From Paenibacillus timonensis (GTDB lineage Bacteria; Bacillota; Bacilli; Paenibacillales; Paenibacillaceae): a DNA stretch of 64,000 bases. The notes under the pieces were generated by a model. That model was not told the DNA's origin. It searched no databases and saw nothing but the letters and a program-made list of their open reading frames with translations. The position numbers and the translations under genes were made by a program. The stretch covers positions 1 to 64,000 of the forward strand of contig NZ_WNZY01000027.1 in assembly GCF_009725205.1 (NCBI RefSeq), read 5' to 3'. Positions 16,869 to 25,074 of the stretch are shown here, one piece after another; the first letter of the stretch is position 1; each line of letters begins with the position of its first letter.

Positions 16869-17981
16869 ATGTCCATTTCCAAAACGGCTGCTTCCCTATT
16901 TAAACCCTTTGAAGGCGGCGGACTAAAGCTTGCCAATCGGGTTGTCATGGCTCCCATGACCCGAACCTTCTCGCCTGACGGTGTACCCGGACCCGACGTG
17001 GCCGGCTATTACCGCCGCAGAGCGGAGAACGGCGTCGGACTGATCATTACAGAAGGCACAGTGATTAACCACCCGGCGGCTCCTGCCGATCGGAACGTGC
17101 CGCACTTCTATGGAGAAGAAGCGTTAGCCGGATGGGAACGAGTTGTCCGCGAAGTGCATGAAGCTGGTGGCAAAATCGCTCCGCAAATCTGGCATACCGG
17201 TACGGCTCGCCAACGGGAGACGTTCTCTGAATCGAATGTCGATCCCATCGGCCCATCCGGTCTAAGCTTGACTGGCGAGCCGGTCTCCGAACCGTTGACG
17301 AAGCAGGAGATCCGCGAGCTGGTTCAGGCCTATGCTCAATCCGCTGCAGACGCGAAACGCCTCGGATTTGATGCTGTCGAAATCCATGGTGCGCATGGCT
17401 ATTTGATTGACCAATTCTTCTGGGAGGTCACCAATAAACGGACCGATGAGTACGGCGGCGACCTTGTAGGACGCACCCGCTTTGGTGTTGAGGTTATCGA
17501 AGCGGTCCGGGCTGCAGTTGGGCCGGAATTCCCTATTATTTTCCGTTTCTCGCAATGGAAGCCTGCTGACTACAACGCCAAGCTGGCCGCTAGCTCCGAG
17601 GAGCTGGAGCGCTTCTTGGCTCCACTTAGCGCCGCTGGCGTCGATATTTTCCACGCCTCCACACGTCGTTTCTGGGAACCGGAGTTCTCGGGTTCGGAGC
17701 TGAACTTGGCCGGCTGGACACGCAAACTAACTGGTAAACCTACCATCACCGTCGGTTCCGTCGGCTTGAACTCCGAATTCACCAGCTTGTTCGAGTCAGG
17801 CAAAGGCGGAGAAACAACCGGGATTGAGCAGCTGATCGAACGCCTTGAACGCGGCGAGTTCGACCTCGTTGCCGTCGGTCGTGCGCTGTTAACCGACCCG
17901 GCTTGGGCAGCTAAGATCCGCGACGGTCGTATGGAAGAACTGCAGCCGTTCACGAAGGAATCCCTCGCTACATTGAGCTGA
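16869..17981 (+). CDS. NADH:flavin oxidoreductase of the old yellow enzyme family
   Basis: A 370-residue FMN-dependent TIM barrel. Seen: NRVVMAPMTR near residue 23, IWHTG near 108, the substrate-binding HGAHGYLIDQFFW near 174-186, RTRFGVEVI, and VAVGRALLTDP near the end. OYE enzymes reduce activated C=C bonds of enals, enones, nitroesters or maleimides with NAD(P)H. The paired His of HGAHG stands where the usual His/Asn or His/His couple binds the substrate carbonyl. GAAGAGGAG lies 9 nt before the ATG. It follows the ArsR gene and ends at a strong hairpin, so the two probably form a detoxification unit. The 93-bp gap is very AT-rich and has a small dyad (ATCTA/TAGAT). Confidence 0.93.
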   Translation: MSISKTAASLFKPFEGGGLKLANRVVMAPMTRTFSPDGVPGPDVAGYYRRRAENGVGLIITEGTVINHPAAPADRNVPHFYGEEALAGWERVVREVHEAGGKIAPQIWHTGTARQRETFSESNVDPIGPSGLSLTGEPVSEPLTKQEIRELVQAYAQSAADAKRLGFDAVEIHGAHGYLIDQFFWEVTNKRTDEYGGDLVGRTRFGVEVIEAVRAAVGPEFPIIFRFSQWKPADYNAKLAASSEELERFLAPLSAAGVDIFHASTRRFWEPEFSGSELNLAGWTRKLTGKPTITVGSVGLNSEFTSLFESGKGGETTGIEQLIERLERGEFDLVAVGRALLTDPAWAAKIRDGRMEELQPFTKESLATLS

Positions 17982-18012
17982 GGGACTGAAATAAAATCTT
18001 CTTAACAATAGG

Positions 18013-18043
18013 AAGCCCTCTTCGAAACGTTCGAAGAGGGCTT
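18013..18043 (+). terminator. Hairpin terminator after the old yellow enzyme gene
   Basis: A perfect 14-bp stem (AAGCCCTCTTCGAA and its complement) with a 3-nt loop, followed by an AT-rich but interrupted T tract. It lies 32 bp after the OYE stop. Confidence 0.8.
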
Positions 18044-18051
18044 AATTATTA

Positions 18052-18120
18052 AATATGACACTTAGTTGTCATATTCACTCCCGTATAGTTGATCCTGCAA
18101 ACCCAATCAAGATCAACTAT
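18052..18120 (+). promoter_or_regulatory. Two perfect dyads upstream of an SDR gene (operators)
   Basis: The first is AATATGACA-6-TGTCATATT (18052-18075). The second is ATAGTTGATC-16-GATCAACTAT (18085-18120), just before the ribosome binding site. The first has the form of a MarR/HxlR-type operator. The second could be an mRNA hairpin that occludes or stabilises the start region. No adjacent regulator of the MarR/HxlR class is present, so the controlling protein is unknown. Confidence 0.55.
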
Positions 18121-18135
18121 GGAGGAGAGATACTT

Positions 18136-18879
18136 ATGCAAAGTTTGAATTCAAAAGTCGTCATCATAACCGGAGCTTCCAGCGGCATCGGCAAAGCCAC
18201 CGCTCGATTACTGGCTGATCAAGGAAACAAGATCGTACTAGCCGCCCGTCGGGAGGAGCGTCTGCAGGCTTTGGCGGCCGAAATTGCCGAAACCGGTGGA
18301 GAAGTCGTTTTTTTGAAAACCGATGTCGCCTCTTATGCCTCGATGCAGGAGCTGGCTCGATTCACGATGAATCGATACGGACGAATTGACGTGCTGGTAA
18401 ATAACGCCGGGATCATGCCACTCTCGATGTTGAATGAGCTGAAGGTCGACGAATGGGACCAAATGATCGATGTCAACATCAAAGGGGGACTATATGGCAT
18501 CGCCGCGGTGCTTCCCGTGATGCGGCAGCAGCAGTCCGGCCATATCGTACATGTGTCTTCCGTCGCCGGATATCAGGTTTCGCCGACCTCTTCCGTTTAC
18601 AGCGCGACGAAGATGGCGGTAAGGGCCATCGCCGAAGGTCTACGCCAGGAAGAATCTCCGGCTTCCCGCATCCGTTCGACCCTCATTTCTCCGGGCCTTA
18701 CGGATACGGAGCTGACGGAAGGCATCACGACCCCCGAAATCAAAGCGATGGTCGGACAGATGAACCAGGTAGCCATCTCGCCGGATAGCATCGCACGAGC
18801 AATCGCTTATGCGGTCAACGAGCCCGAGGACACGGGCGTCAACGAGATCCTTATCCGCCCGACCGTGCAACCGTCATAA
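18136..18879 (+). CDS. Classical short-chain dehydrogenase/reductase (SDR)
   Basis: A 247-residue Rossmann enzyme. The NAD(P)-binding TGASSGIG is near residue 12, NNAG near 87, and the catalytic Ser and YSATK (Tyr and Lys) near 140-158. The Arg-Arg at the end of beta-2 (AARREERL) favours NADP. I chose ATG 18136 because GGAGGAG lies 8 nt upstream. The family reduces varied carbonyls; close relatives are annotated as oxidoreductases of unknown substrate. It stands alone between two hairpin terminators, with dyad operators in front, so it is probably an inducible single-gene unit. Confidence 0.92.
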   Translation: MQSLNSKVVIITGASSGIGKATARLLADQGNKIVLAARREERLQALAAEIAETGGEVVFLKTDVASYASMQELARFTMNRYGRIDVLVNNAGIMPLSMLNELKVDEWDQMIDVNIKGGLYGIAAVLPVMRQQQSGHIVHVSSVAGYQVSPTSSVYSATKMAVRAIAEGLRQEESPASRIRSTLISPGLTDTELTEGITTPEIKAMVGQMNQVAISPDSIARAIAYAVNEPEDTGVNEILIRPTVQPS

Positions 18880-18908
18880 TCGAAATTGTCCATTCCGGGT
18901 TCCGCATC

Positions 18909-18940
18909 AAGGCCTTTTCGGTTTTCTCCGAAAAGGCCTT
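18909..18940. terminator. Bidirectional terminator between convergent genes
   Basis: A 13-bp stem (AAGGCCTTTTCGG and its complement) around TTTTCT. It lies between the SDR gene (plus) and the aldo/keto reductase gene (minus), which converge here. Confidence 0.8.
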
Positions 18941-18960
18941 TTGGCTTGCGCGGCTTATTC

Positions 18961-19947
18961 TCATTTCGATCCCCGCAAAATCCCCTCGATCTCGTTCATT
19001 TGCGCCGAGGTCAGCGGACCAAATGAGATTGCCTTCGCCGCTTCCTCCACCTGTTTGACGTTCTTCAGCCCCGGGATCGGGAGCGTGTGCGCACTTTTTC
19101 CCCAAATCCAGGCCAGTGCCCCCTGCACAAGACTTCGACCGCCGGACGTTAGGATCTCGCGAACCGCGTCCAGCTTCGCCAAGTATTCGGCTCTGGGTTT
19201 GCCGTCCTTAAAGTACAGGACCCACTCATGGCTGCTGCCGCGCACATCCTCGGCCGGCAAGCTTGACGAAGCCGTAAACTTGCCGCTTAGCAGCCCCATC
19301 GCCAGCGGAGAATTATTGATGCTGCTCAGACCATGCCGCTCGCACAAATCTACCATGGCACTGTCATCGGATAGCACATTGAAAGGGTGCTGAATGGCGG
19401 CGCCGGAGGATCGCAAGGCAAACTGCTCCGCGCATGCCGTGTTTCCGGTACTCCATCCGTATTCGCGAATAAGACCCTCCTGCTTTAACCGCTCCAGTGC
19501 ATCGATAGCCGAATCAAGCTGCTCGGTGGAGAACTCGCCGGGGTGAATCTGGTACAGATCGATATAGTCGGTGGCAAGGCGCTGTAAGGAGGCTTGGCAA
19601 GCAGTACGGATATACTCCGGGGATACGTCGATTTTCGTATACACATTGCGGCTTGCAGAATCATACGTAAAGCCGAATTTCGTGGCGATTACCGCATCCT
19701 GGCGCCGTCCGCGCAGCACTTGTCCGATGATCTCCTCGCTATGGCCGGTTCCGTATACATCCGCCGTATCGAGGAAATTAATCCCTAGTTCTAATGCCGT
19801 TTCAATTGCCCGGATCGACTCCGTATCATCAACCTCACCCCAACCATCCGGCAAGCCGTCCAGCCAAAACGGCCCCCCGATCGCCCAACCCCCAAAACCT
19901 AGCGGACTGACTTGAAGTGGCGTGGAACCTAAAGTTTTCTTCTCCAT
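18961..19947 (-). CDS. Aldo/keto reductase
   Basis: A 328-residue NADPH-dependent TIM-barrel oxidoreductase of the YqkF/YrpG-like AKR group. Seen: GFGGWAIGG near residue 20, FLDTADVYGTGHSEEIIGQ with the Asp and Tyr of the AKR tetrad, then IATKFG (Lys) and YIDLYQIHPGE (His). I start at ATG 19947, which has GGAGG 9 nt upstream; an in-frame ATG at 19962 is weaker. The gene is divergent from a MocR-type regulator, with 120 bp between the start codons, so the pair is likely regulator and target. AKRs reduce aldehydes and ketones; the substrate is not known. Confidence 0.92.
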   Translation of the reverse strand: MEKKTLGSTPLQVSPLGFGGWAIGGPFWLDGLPDGWGEVDDTESIRAIETALELGINFLDTADVYGTGHSEEIIGQVLRGRRQDAVIATKFGFTYDSASRNVYTKIDVSPEYIRTACQASLQRLATDYIDLYQIHPGEFSTEQLDSAIDALERLKQEGLIREYGWSTGNTACAEQFALRSSGAAIQHPFNVLSDDSAMVDLCERHGLSSINNSPLAMGLLSGKFTASSSLPAEDVRGSSHEWVLYFKDGKPRAEYLAKLDAVREILTSGGRSLVQGALAWIWGKSAHTLPIPGLKNVKQVEEAAKAISFGPLTSAQMNEIEGILRGSK

Positions 19948-19962
19948 ATTCCATTCCTCCAT

Positions 19963-20067
19963 ATTCCTTGTTATTTACATTCTCAGTATAATGAAGGAAA
20001 TCGGTTCTTTTTAGAGCCATTTCTTGTCTAATTTGAGGAACCAATTCAGATAAGGGAGAATAACGTC
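19963..20067. promoter_or_regulatory. Divergent promoter region of the AKR and MocR genes
   Basis: On the minus strand TATACT (19985-19990) is a likely -10 for the AKR gene. GGTTC at 20003-20007 and GAACC at 20038-20042 form an inverted pair, each within a similar GGTTCYT...AGA block. MocR/PdxR proteins bind paired boxes in such divergent regions, so these may be its sites. Confidence 0.4.
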
Positions 20068-21510
20068 ATGTTTGGAATTCGGTTAGACCCCGCCTCGTAC
20101 CTGTCGATTACGGCTCAACTCTGCCAGCAGGTCCGGCAAAACATCGAAAATGGCGAATTCGGCGAAGGGCTGCGGCTTCCGCCCACCCGAAAGCTGGCCG
20201 CGGAATTCGGTATTGCCAGGAACGTGGTCATCGACGCTTATGAACAATTAATCGCAGAGGGATACCTTATCGGCCAAGCGGGCTCCGGAACCTATGTGGC
20301 CGGGGGAATTCAGCAAAGCCCTGCTGGCGCTGCCGATGAAAAACAGTTGGATGTGGAAGGGCTGACGGAGGATTCCACTCCCCCGCTTCCTGAAGGTCTC
20401 ATCGATTTCGAGATCGGAACGCCGGATTTACGCCAGTTTCCCCGGCAGCTTTGGGCGAAATATCTGAAGGAAGCGGCGGAAATGATGCCGTCCGCTTCCT
20501 TCGATTACGGTGATATCCGCGGAGAGAAAACCCTACGCCTAGAGATTTCCGCCTACCTTCACCGAACGAGAGGCATGCGCTGCCATCCGGCCCAAATCAT
20601 GATCGTATCGGGCTCCTCCGAAGGATTTACCCTAATCGCCCAAGCGCTGCGGGATTCATTTGACGGCGTGTATCTGGAAGATCCGACAATTGAGTTCACA
20701 CAGCATATTTTTCGGAGGGCCGGCTATCGGATCTCGCCGGTCGCCGTTGACGGCACCGGGATGAAACTGCACGAACTTCCCGCATGGGAACCGGGACATC
20801 TCATGCTACTGACGCCCTCCCACCAGTTCCCGGGCGGCGGCATCTTGTCGATTCAACGACGACAGCAAGCGATCCGGCTCGCAGAGGAAGCCGGAGCTTA
20901 TCTCATCGAGGATGACTATGACGGGGATTTCCGTCTGAAAGGTGTCCCCATCCCGCCGCTGCAAGCCTTAAGCCCAGATCGCGTGATCTACGTGGGAACA
21001 TTCAGCAAAACGTTGGCCCCAGGGTTGCGTCTTGGCTTTCTGGTCCTCCCACGTCATCTCGTGAATCCTGTGGCCGATTTGCGGGAAAGCCTGAATCTTC
21101 GCACCCCCTCGATTCCCCAAGTTGCCTTGGCGAGGTTCATGCAGGATGGCCGGTTAGACCGACATATCCACAAAATGAAGAAACTCTACCGCCAGCGGCG
21201 GCAACTGTTAATCGAGGCCTTGAAACAACATTTCGGCGATCGTGTGCTTGTCCAAGGTGACGAAGCCGGAATGCATCTGCAAGTCCAGATCGCCGGTCTT
21301 CCCGTCGGAATCGATTGGTCAAACGCCCAGGCTCACGGCGTACGCGTTTACAGTGTCGAGGACTACTGCCTGATCAAAGGAAATTACACGCGGCATATCC
21401 TGCTCGGCTATGGCAACCTCCCCGAAGAGAATATCGAACCGGGGATCGAGCGTTTAAGAAGGTTTATAGAAGAAACGGCAGCCGGAGCGAGCTTTCAGCT
21501 TCCCAACTGA
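20068..21510 (+). CDS. MocR/PdxR-family regulator (GntR HTH fused to aminotransferase fold)
   Basis: A 480-residue protein. An N-terminal GntR winged helix spans about residues 10-80 (LPPTRKLAAEFGIARNVVIDAYEQL). It is joined by a linker of about 40 residues to a fold-type I PLP aminotransferase-like domain. The PLP lysine is visible in TFSKTLAPGLRLGF near residue 312, and the Asp of DDYDGDF near 287 is kept. MocR proteins use PLP or an amino-compound external aldimine as effector. Orientation and the short divergent gap suggest control of the aldo/keto reductase. GGGAG lies before the ATG. Confidence 0.92.
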   Translation: MFGIRLDPASYLSITAQLCQQVRQNIENGEFGEGLRLPPTRKLAAEFGIARNVVIDAYEQLIAEGYLIGQAGSGTYVAGGIQQSPAGAADEKQLDVEGLTEDSTPPLPEGLIDFEIGTPDLRQFPRQLWAKYLKEAAEMMPSASFDYGDIRGEKTLRLEISAYLHRTRGMRCHPAQIMIVSGSSEGFTLIAQALRDSFDGVYLEDPTIEFTQHIFRRAGYRISPVAVDGTGMKLHELPAWEPGHLMLLTPSHQFPGGGILSIQRRQQAIRLAEEAGAYLIEDDYDGDFRLKGVPIPPLQALSPDRVIYVGTFSKTLAPGLRLGFLVLPRHLVNPVADLRESLNLRTPSIPQVALARFMQDGRLDRHIHKMKKLYRQRRQLLIEALKQHFGDRVLVQGDEAGMHLQVQIAGLPVGIDWSNAQAHGVRVYSVEDYCLIKGNYTRHILLGYGNLPEENIEPGIERLRRFIEETAAGASFQLPN

Positions 21511-21560
21511 GTTATGGGTCTGGTGCCGTTGCCTCTGTGTAACCTTGTATCCTCTGTTTG

Positions 21561-21701
21561 CCTCTTTTTACGATTATCCCTTTTGTTCAGCTAGCAGAAC
21601 TAGGGGCGCGGTCATTTGGACGGTCCATTTAACTTGAATCGAACGGTATTTCCGTCACCATCCCAGCTGCCCTGACTATACGGGATAATCGTGCAAAGAG
21701 G
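21561..21701. repeat. Short inverted-repeat element, copy 1 (141 bp)
   Basis: The left end CCTCTTTTTACGATTATCCC and the right end GGGATAATCGTGCAAAGAGG are imperfect inverted repeats. The same ends, about 85 to 90 percent alike, recur at 57665-57820. The interior differs between copies but is also rich in small hairpins (for example ACGG/CCGT at 21640-21655). It lies between two converging genes and encodes nothing visible. A MITE-like or dispersed structured repeat is likely. Confidence 0.7.
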
Positions 21702-21754
21702 CCGGACAGTAGGTTTCACCCTACCGCCCGACCCATATCTTGAATATTTATGGT

Positions 21755-22624
21755 TTAATTGCCTTCTTGTAGCTGTACAAAATCGCTCACTACCTGGCTA
21801 AACTCCCGTGGCGTCTCCACATGGTTCATATGCCCACCCTGCTTAAACGTATAGAGCTGTGATCCAGGAATCTTCTCCGCCAGTTCCGCTGCCCAGCGTG
21901 GGCCGCAGTTAAAGTCGTATTCGCCAACCAGGATCAGCGTTGGGATACGCACCGTATCTAGAAGGTTCCTAACGTCCCACGTATACGGCTTCCGATTTGG
22001 ATCAACGCTAAAATCAATAGCCGCCTTCCACTCCTCTGCTTCTTGCGGAAGGTTCCAGTAATCGCCGAAGAATGCCGGTAACAACCGCTGCAGCACGGTC
22101 AGCGTCGATTCTCTGTCTTGGGCAGCTCCAGTGATCAGGTCCATCCAAGCTCGCTTTGCTTCCTGCGCTTCGGATCGATCCGTCCAGCGCTCGGCATAAA
22201 GCTCGATTTGCCGAACCTGCTCCATCCCGAGCTCAGGTCCCATACACGGAGCACTGCTATAAAGGATTAACCCTCCCAGCTCCTTCGGATAATCGAGCGC
22301 ATATTGAAGTCCCACAAACCCTCCATGCGAATGTCCCAAGAAATAAGGGTTCTGGGCTCCAAGGTGCTGCGCCACTTGATGAGCATAATAAGCATACCTC
22401 GGCATGCTGTAATCACCGTCCGGCAATGCGCCGGAATTCCCCGTGCCTACCGGCTCGATATAAACCATGGTCATCATTTGTTCAAGCTGCGGCATGCGCA
22501 TATAACTCCAATGAAAACCCGGTCCTCCGGAATGAACCAAACAGAACGGCCCACGGCCGGCAACGTGGAAGCTTTGCTCCACCCCGTTGATCAAGATTCT
22601 ATGCTTGCTTAAAGGTATTGTCAT
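21755..22624 (-). CDS. Alpha/beta hydrolase
   Basis: A 289-residue alpha/beta-hydrolase of the proline-iminopeptidase/haloalkane-dehalogenase-like group. The oxyanion HSGGPG motif is near residue 32, the nucleophile Ser in GHSHGG near 100, the acid Asp in VGEYDFNCGP near 237, and the catalytic His in GGHMNHVE near 268. HGGPG/HSGGPG followed by Trp-Ser is typical of family S33 peptidases, but many such proteins are esterases or lactonases. The cupin gene ends 25 bp upstream on the same strand, so the two form a short operon, perhaps for breakdown of one compound. Confidence 0.9.
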   Translation of the reverse strand: MTIPLSKHRILINGVEQSFHVAGRGPFCLVHSGGPGFHWSYMRMPQLEQMMTMVYIEPVGTGNSGALPDGDYSMPRYAYYAHQVAQHLGAQNPYFLGHSHGGFVGLQYALDYPKELGGLILYSSAPCMGPELGMEQVRQIELYAERWTDRSEAQEAKRAWMDLITGAAQDRESTLTVLQRLLPAFFGDYWNLPQEAEEWKAAIDFSVDPNRKPYTWDVRNLLDTVRIPTLILVGEYDFNCGPRWAAELAEKIPGSQLYTFKQGGHMNHVETPREFSQVVSDFVQLQEGN

Positions 22625-22648
22625 CGCGAGAATCCCTCTTTTCTGGGT

Positions 22649-23140
22649 TTATCCTAAACCAGGAAAGGATATATTGTATTTCTTCGAAACCTGGATCAGC
22701 TGTTGAATACTCTCGGGAGTAGGCGGTTCTATGCGAACCTCCATCCCCTCCTCGTAAGGAACGCCCAACTCCTTCACAAAGGAATCAAATCCCGCAGGAT
22801 AAGCGGTGACTAGAAACCGAGTTTGGGGAGACTTCGCTCTAAAAGTATGAGGAACCCCGCGAGGAGCAAAAACATAATCCCCGCTTTGAACCCGAAGCGT
22901 TTGATCGCCAAGGATCATCTCCAGCTCTCCCTCCAACACGTAGAAAGATTCATCCTCATCCCCATGGATATGAAGGGGCGGACCCTCATTTTCCTTCGCT
23001 GCACAATGCACCACGCAAAATTCTCCGTTGGTGTCTTCCCCGCTAACCAATATGGAATTGATGTCGGTAAAGAACAAGAACGTATTCTCCTTGTTGATAT
23101 TCCGCTGCATCATACCTGCCTTGCTACGGTTACTCCTCAT
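22649..23140 (-). CDS. Cupin-domain protein (quercetin 2,3-dioxygenase-like)
   Basis: A 163-residue single-domain cupin. Motif 1 is PPLHIHGDEDESFYVLEGE (two His and a Glu as metal ligands). Motif 2 is PRGVPHTFRA (third His). The family binds Fe, Mn or Ni and includes dioxygenases and isomerases; such short stand-alone cupins mostly have no known reaction. The ATG at 23140 has AGGTG upstream; a second in-frame start about 10 codons on is possible. Its promoter (TTGACA, 17 bp, TAATAT, at 23237-23209) overlaps a TetR-type site, so the divergent TetR should repress it together with the hydrolase downstream. Confidence 0.88.
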   Translation of the reverse strand: MRSNRSKAGMMQRNINKENTFLFFTDINSILVSGEDTNGEFCVVHCAAKENEGPPLHIHGDEDESFYVLEGELEMILGDQTLRVQSGDYVFAPRGVPHTFRAKSPQTRFLVTAYPAGFDSFVKELGVPYEEGMEVRIEPPTPESIQQLIQVSKKYNISFPGLG

Positions 23141-23175
23141 GTGCTAGTCACCTCTTAGTTGGATTGAATGCTAAG

Positions 23176-23300
23176 TACCTGCGCAGGTATTTTAGATCGT
23201 TCGTTCTCATATTAAAAACCAATCTCCCATTTGTCAACACTTTTAACGTAAAATTTACAATTCCGAAAGATTCTTTTACCGTTCGTTCTCATATGATAAA
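23176..23300. promoter_or_regulatory. Divergent cupin/TetR promoters with two identical operators
   Basis: CGTTCGTTCTCATAT occurs twice, at 23198-23212 and 23280-23294. The first overlaps the -10 (TAATAT, 23209-23214) of a near-consensus minus-strand promoter whose -35 TTGACA is at 23232-23237. The second lies in the spacer of the TetR promoter (TTTACC, 16 bp, TAAAAT). A 14-bp palindrome (TACCTGCGCAGGTA, 23176-23189) lies in the cupin leader. Both genes should therefore be repressed by the TetR protein. Confidence 0.75.
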
Positions 23301-23324
23301 ATGAGTTTGAAAGGGTGACATGTT

Positions 23325-23903
23325 ATGGCGCGTAGCAAGGAATTTGAGGAAAGTGAAGTCCTCCTGAAGGCTATGTATCTATTCTGGGAACAGGGATATG
23401 AGAAGACTTCGCTTCAGGATCTGGTTGAGCATATGGGGATACATCGCAGAAGCTTGTACGACACCTTCGGCGACAAACACACGCTCTTTATCAAAACGAT
23501 GGAACAATATGCAAAGTTTGCGAACGCTACGATAAAGGCCGAAGCCCAACGCGGTCGCACGGCGAAAGAATCCATCCGTCTCATCTTTGACTATCTAATT
23601 GAAACCAACGGTGAGCAGCCTCTTGGTTGTTTCTTCGTGAACTCTGCAACCGAGCTGGCTTACAGAGATCCGGCTGTAAACGAATTGACGAGCGAGGGAT
23701 TTAACAAGGGAGAGCAATTTCTCGTAGAGCTTCTTCAACAGGGGCGGCAAAAAGGGGAAATTTCGGCTGATCTAGATCCGTACCAGCTTGCATCAAGCTT
23801 GTATACGACAATGATTGGTCTCCGAGTCCTAAAACGTACATCCGCCGATAAAAAGAAACTGCATCAAATCGCAGAAGTCTCGATGGCCATGCTCGATAAG
23901 TAA
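23325..23903 (+). CDS. TetR-family transcriptional repressor
   Basis: A 192-residue regulator. The N-terminal helix-turn-helix spans about residues 10-55 (FWEQGYEKTSLQDLVEHMGI, then RRSLYDTFGDKHTLF). The C-terminal domain with LGCFFVNSATELA is typical of the AcuR/YxaF-like TetR group, whose members often sense small electrophiles or aromatics. Two identical 15-bp sites in the divergent promoter region point to autorepression and control of the cupin-hydrolase pair. A TATG-type start with GGGTGACA upstream is used. Confidence 0.92.
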   Translation: MARSKEFEESEVLLKAMYLFWEQGYEKTSLQDLVEHMGIHRRSLYDTFGDKHTLFIKTMEQYAKFANATIKAEAQRGRTAKESIRLIFDYLIETNGEQPLGCFFVNSATELAYRDPAVNELTSEGFNKGEQFLVELLQQGRQKGEISADLDPYQLASSLYTTMIGLRVLKRTSADKKKLHQIAEVSMAMLDK

Positions 23904-23922
23904 GTCGCATAAGCAAAGTGTT

Positions 23923-23951
23923 AAGCCCGCAAACGAATCGCTTGCGGGCTT
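23923..23951. terminator. Bidirectional terminator between convergent TetR and dehydrogenase genes
   Basis: A 10-bp stem (AAGCCCGCAA and its complement) with a 9-nt loop, placed between the TetR stop and the end of the sugar locus on the other strand. Confidence 0.75.
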
Positions 23952-23969
23952 GGCTATTAGCAGGCCGAA

Positions 23970-25052
23970 TCAGGCCGTTTCGATTCGAATCGCTTGCATC
24001 TGGGCTTCGATACACAAAGCCGCCGCTTTAAAAGCATGCTCCTGTGTCATCGCAGTTTCCGTACCGTTTAAGATATCCAATATCAATGCACCGAAATAGG
24101 GGTACCCCACTTTCCCGGAGCAGTCATCATGGAATTCGCCATCCTGATTGACCAAATAGAGATGATTGCCGGATGGCTCCCGGGCGATGTCGATATATTT
24201 ACGAATTTCGATATAACCTTCCGTCCCCAGGATAAGGGTTCGGCCGTCGCCCCACGTGCCCAAGCCGTCTGGAGTCAGCCAATCCACCCGGAAGTAGAAG
24301 GTTGACCCATTGTCCGCTACCAAGGTCGCGTCGCCGAAATCCTCAAATCGAGGGTAGTCTTTGAACTTGTAATTAGCCACCTTGCTATGCAGCACCTTCG
24401 CGTCTTTAGCGCCTGCGTAATGCAGGAATTGCTCGATCTGGTGAGACCCGATATCGCATAAGATCCCACCGTAACAGTCGGGGTCGAAGAACCAATCCGG
24501 CCGAGACTTGGGATTGGCGCGATGGGGTCCCGTACCGATTACCTGTACAACGCGGCCGATGGCCCCCTCCTCGATCAATTGGCCGGCAAACACGGCGCTC
24601 TCCACGTGCAGGCGTTCGCCGTAGTAGATTCCCCATTTCAGCCCGGTCTCTTCCGTTTTCTGGCGCGCCCGATCGACCTGTTCCAACGTGGTAAATGCCG
24701 GTTTATCCGCAAAATAATGCTTGCCATGTTCCATCGTCCGAAGCCCCAGCTCGCAGCGCTCGGAAGGAATGCAGGCCGCGGCGATCAGCTTAATCTGCGG
24801 ATCCCCCAGAATCTCCTCCTCGGACGTTGCCACTTTCGCTTGCGGAAAGGTTTCGACGAATCGCTTCACCTTCTCCGGATCCGGATCATACACCGCCTTC
24901 AGCTCGGCTCCGGCCTCGATTAACCCGTTACACATCCCGTAGATATGCCCATGGTCCAATCCGATAGCTGCGAAGTGAAACTCGCCTTCGCCAACCACCG
25001 GGTGGGGTTTCCCTTTTGGGGCGTAATTCATGCCGTCCTGTTTCTTCGTCAT
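23970..25052 (-). CDS. Gfo/Idh/MocA-family oxidoreductase (second of a pair)
   Basis: A 360-residue NAD(P)-dependent dehydrogenase. An N-terminal Rossmann domain (AAIGLDHGHIYGM near residue 28, then VYDPDPEKV) is followed by an alpha/beta dimerisation domain. The family Lys is in ADKPAFTT, a variant of EKP. I start at ATG 25052 with AAAGGAG 9 nt upstream; a longer frame overlaps the preceding gene. It lies 22 bp after its paralogue and is last in the operon. The glycine motif is atypical (GLDHGH instead of GxGxxG), as in a subgroup near glycan operons. Likely substrate: a sugar or sugar acid imported by the ABC system. Confidence 0.88.
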   Translation of the reverse strand: MTKKQDGMNYAPKGKPHPVVGEGEFHFAAIGLDHGHIYGMCNGLIEAGAELKAVYDPDPEKVKRFVETFPQAKVATSEEEILGDPQIKLIAAACIPSERCELGLRTMEHGKHYFADKPAFTTLEQVDRARQKTEETGLKWGIYYGERLHVESAVFAGQLIEEGAIGRVVQVIGTGPHRANPKSRPDWFFDPDCYGGILCDIGSHQIEQFLHYAGAKDAKVLHSKVANYKFKDYPRFEDFGDATLVADNGSTFYFRVDWLTPDGLGTWGDGRTLILGTEGYIEIRKYIDIAREPSGNHLYLVNQDGEFHDDCSGKVGYPYFGALILDILNGTETAMTQEHAFKAAALCIEAQMQAIRIETA

Positions 25053-25074
25053 AACGTCAGCTCCTTTCCCATTC

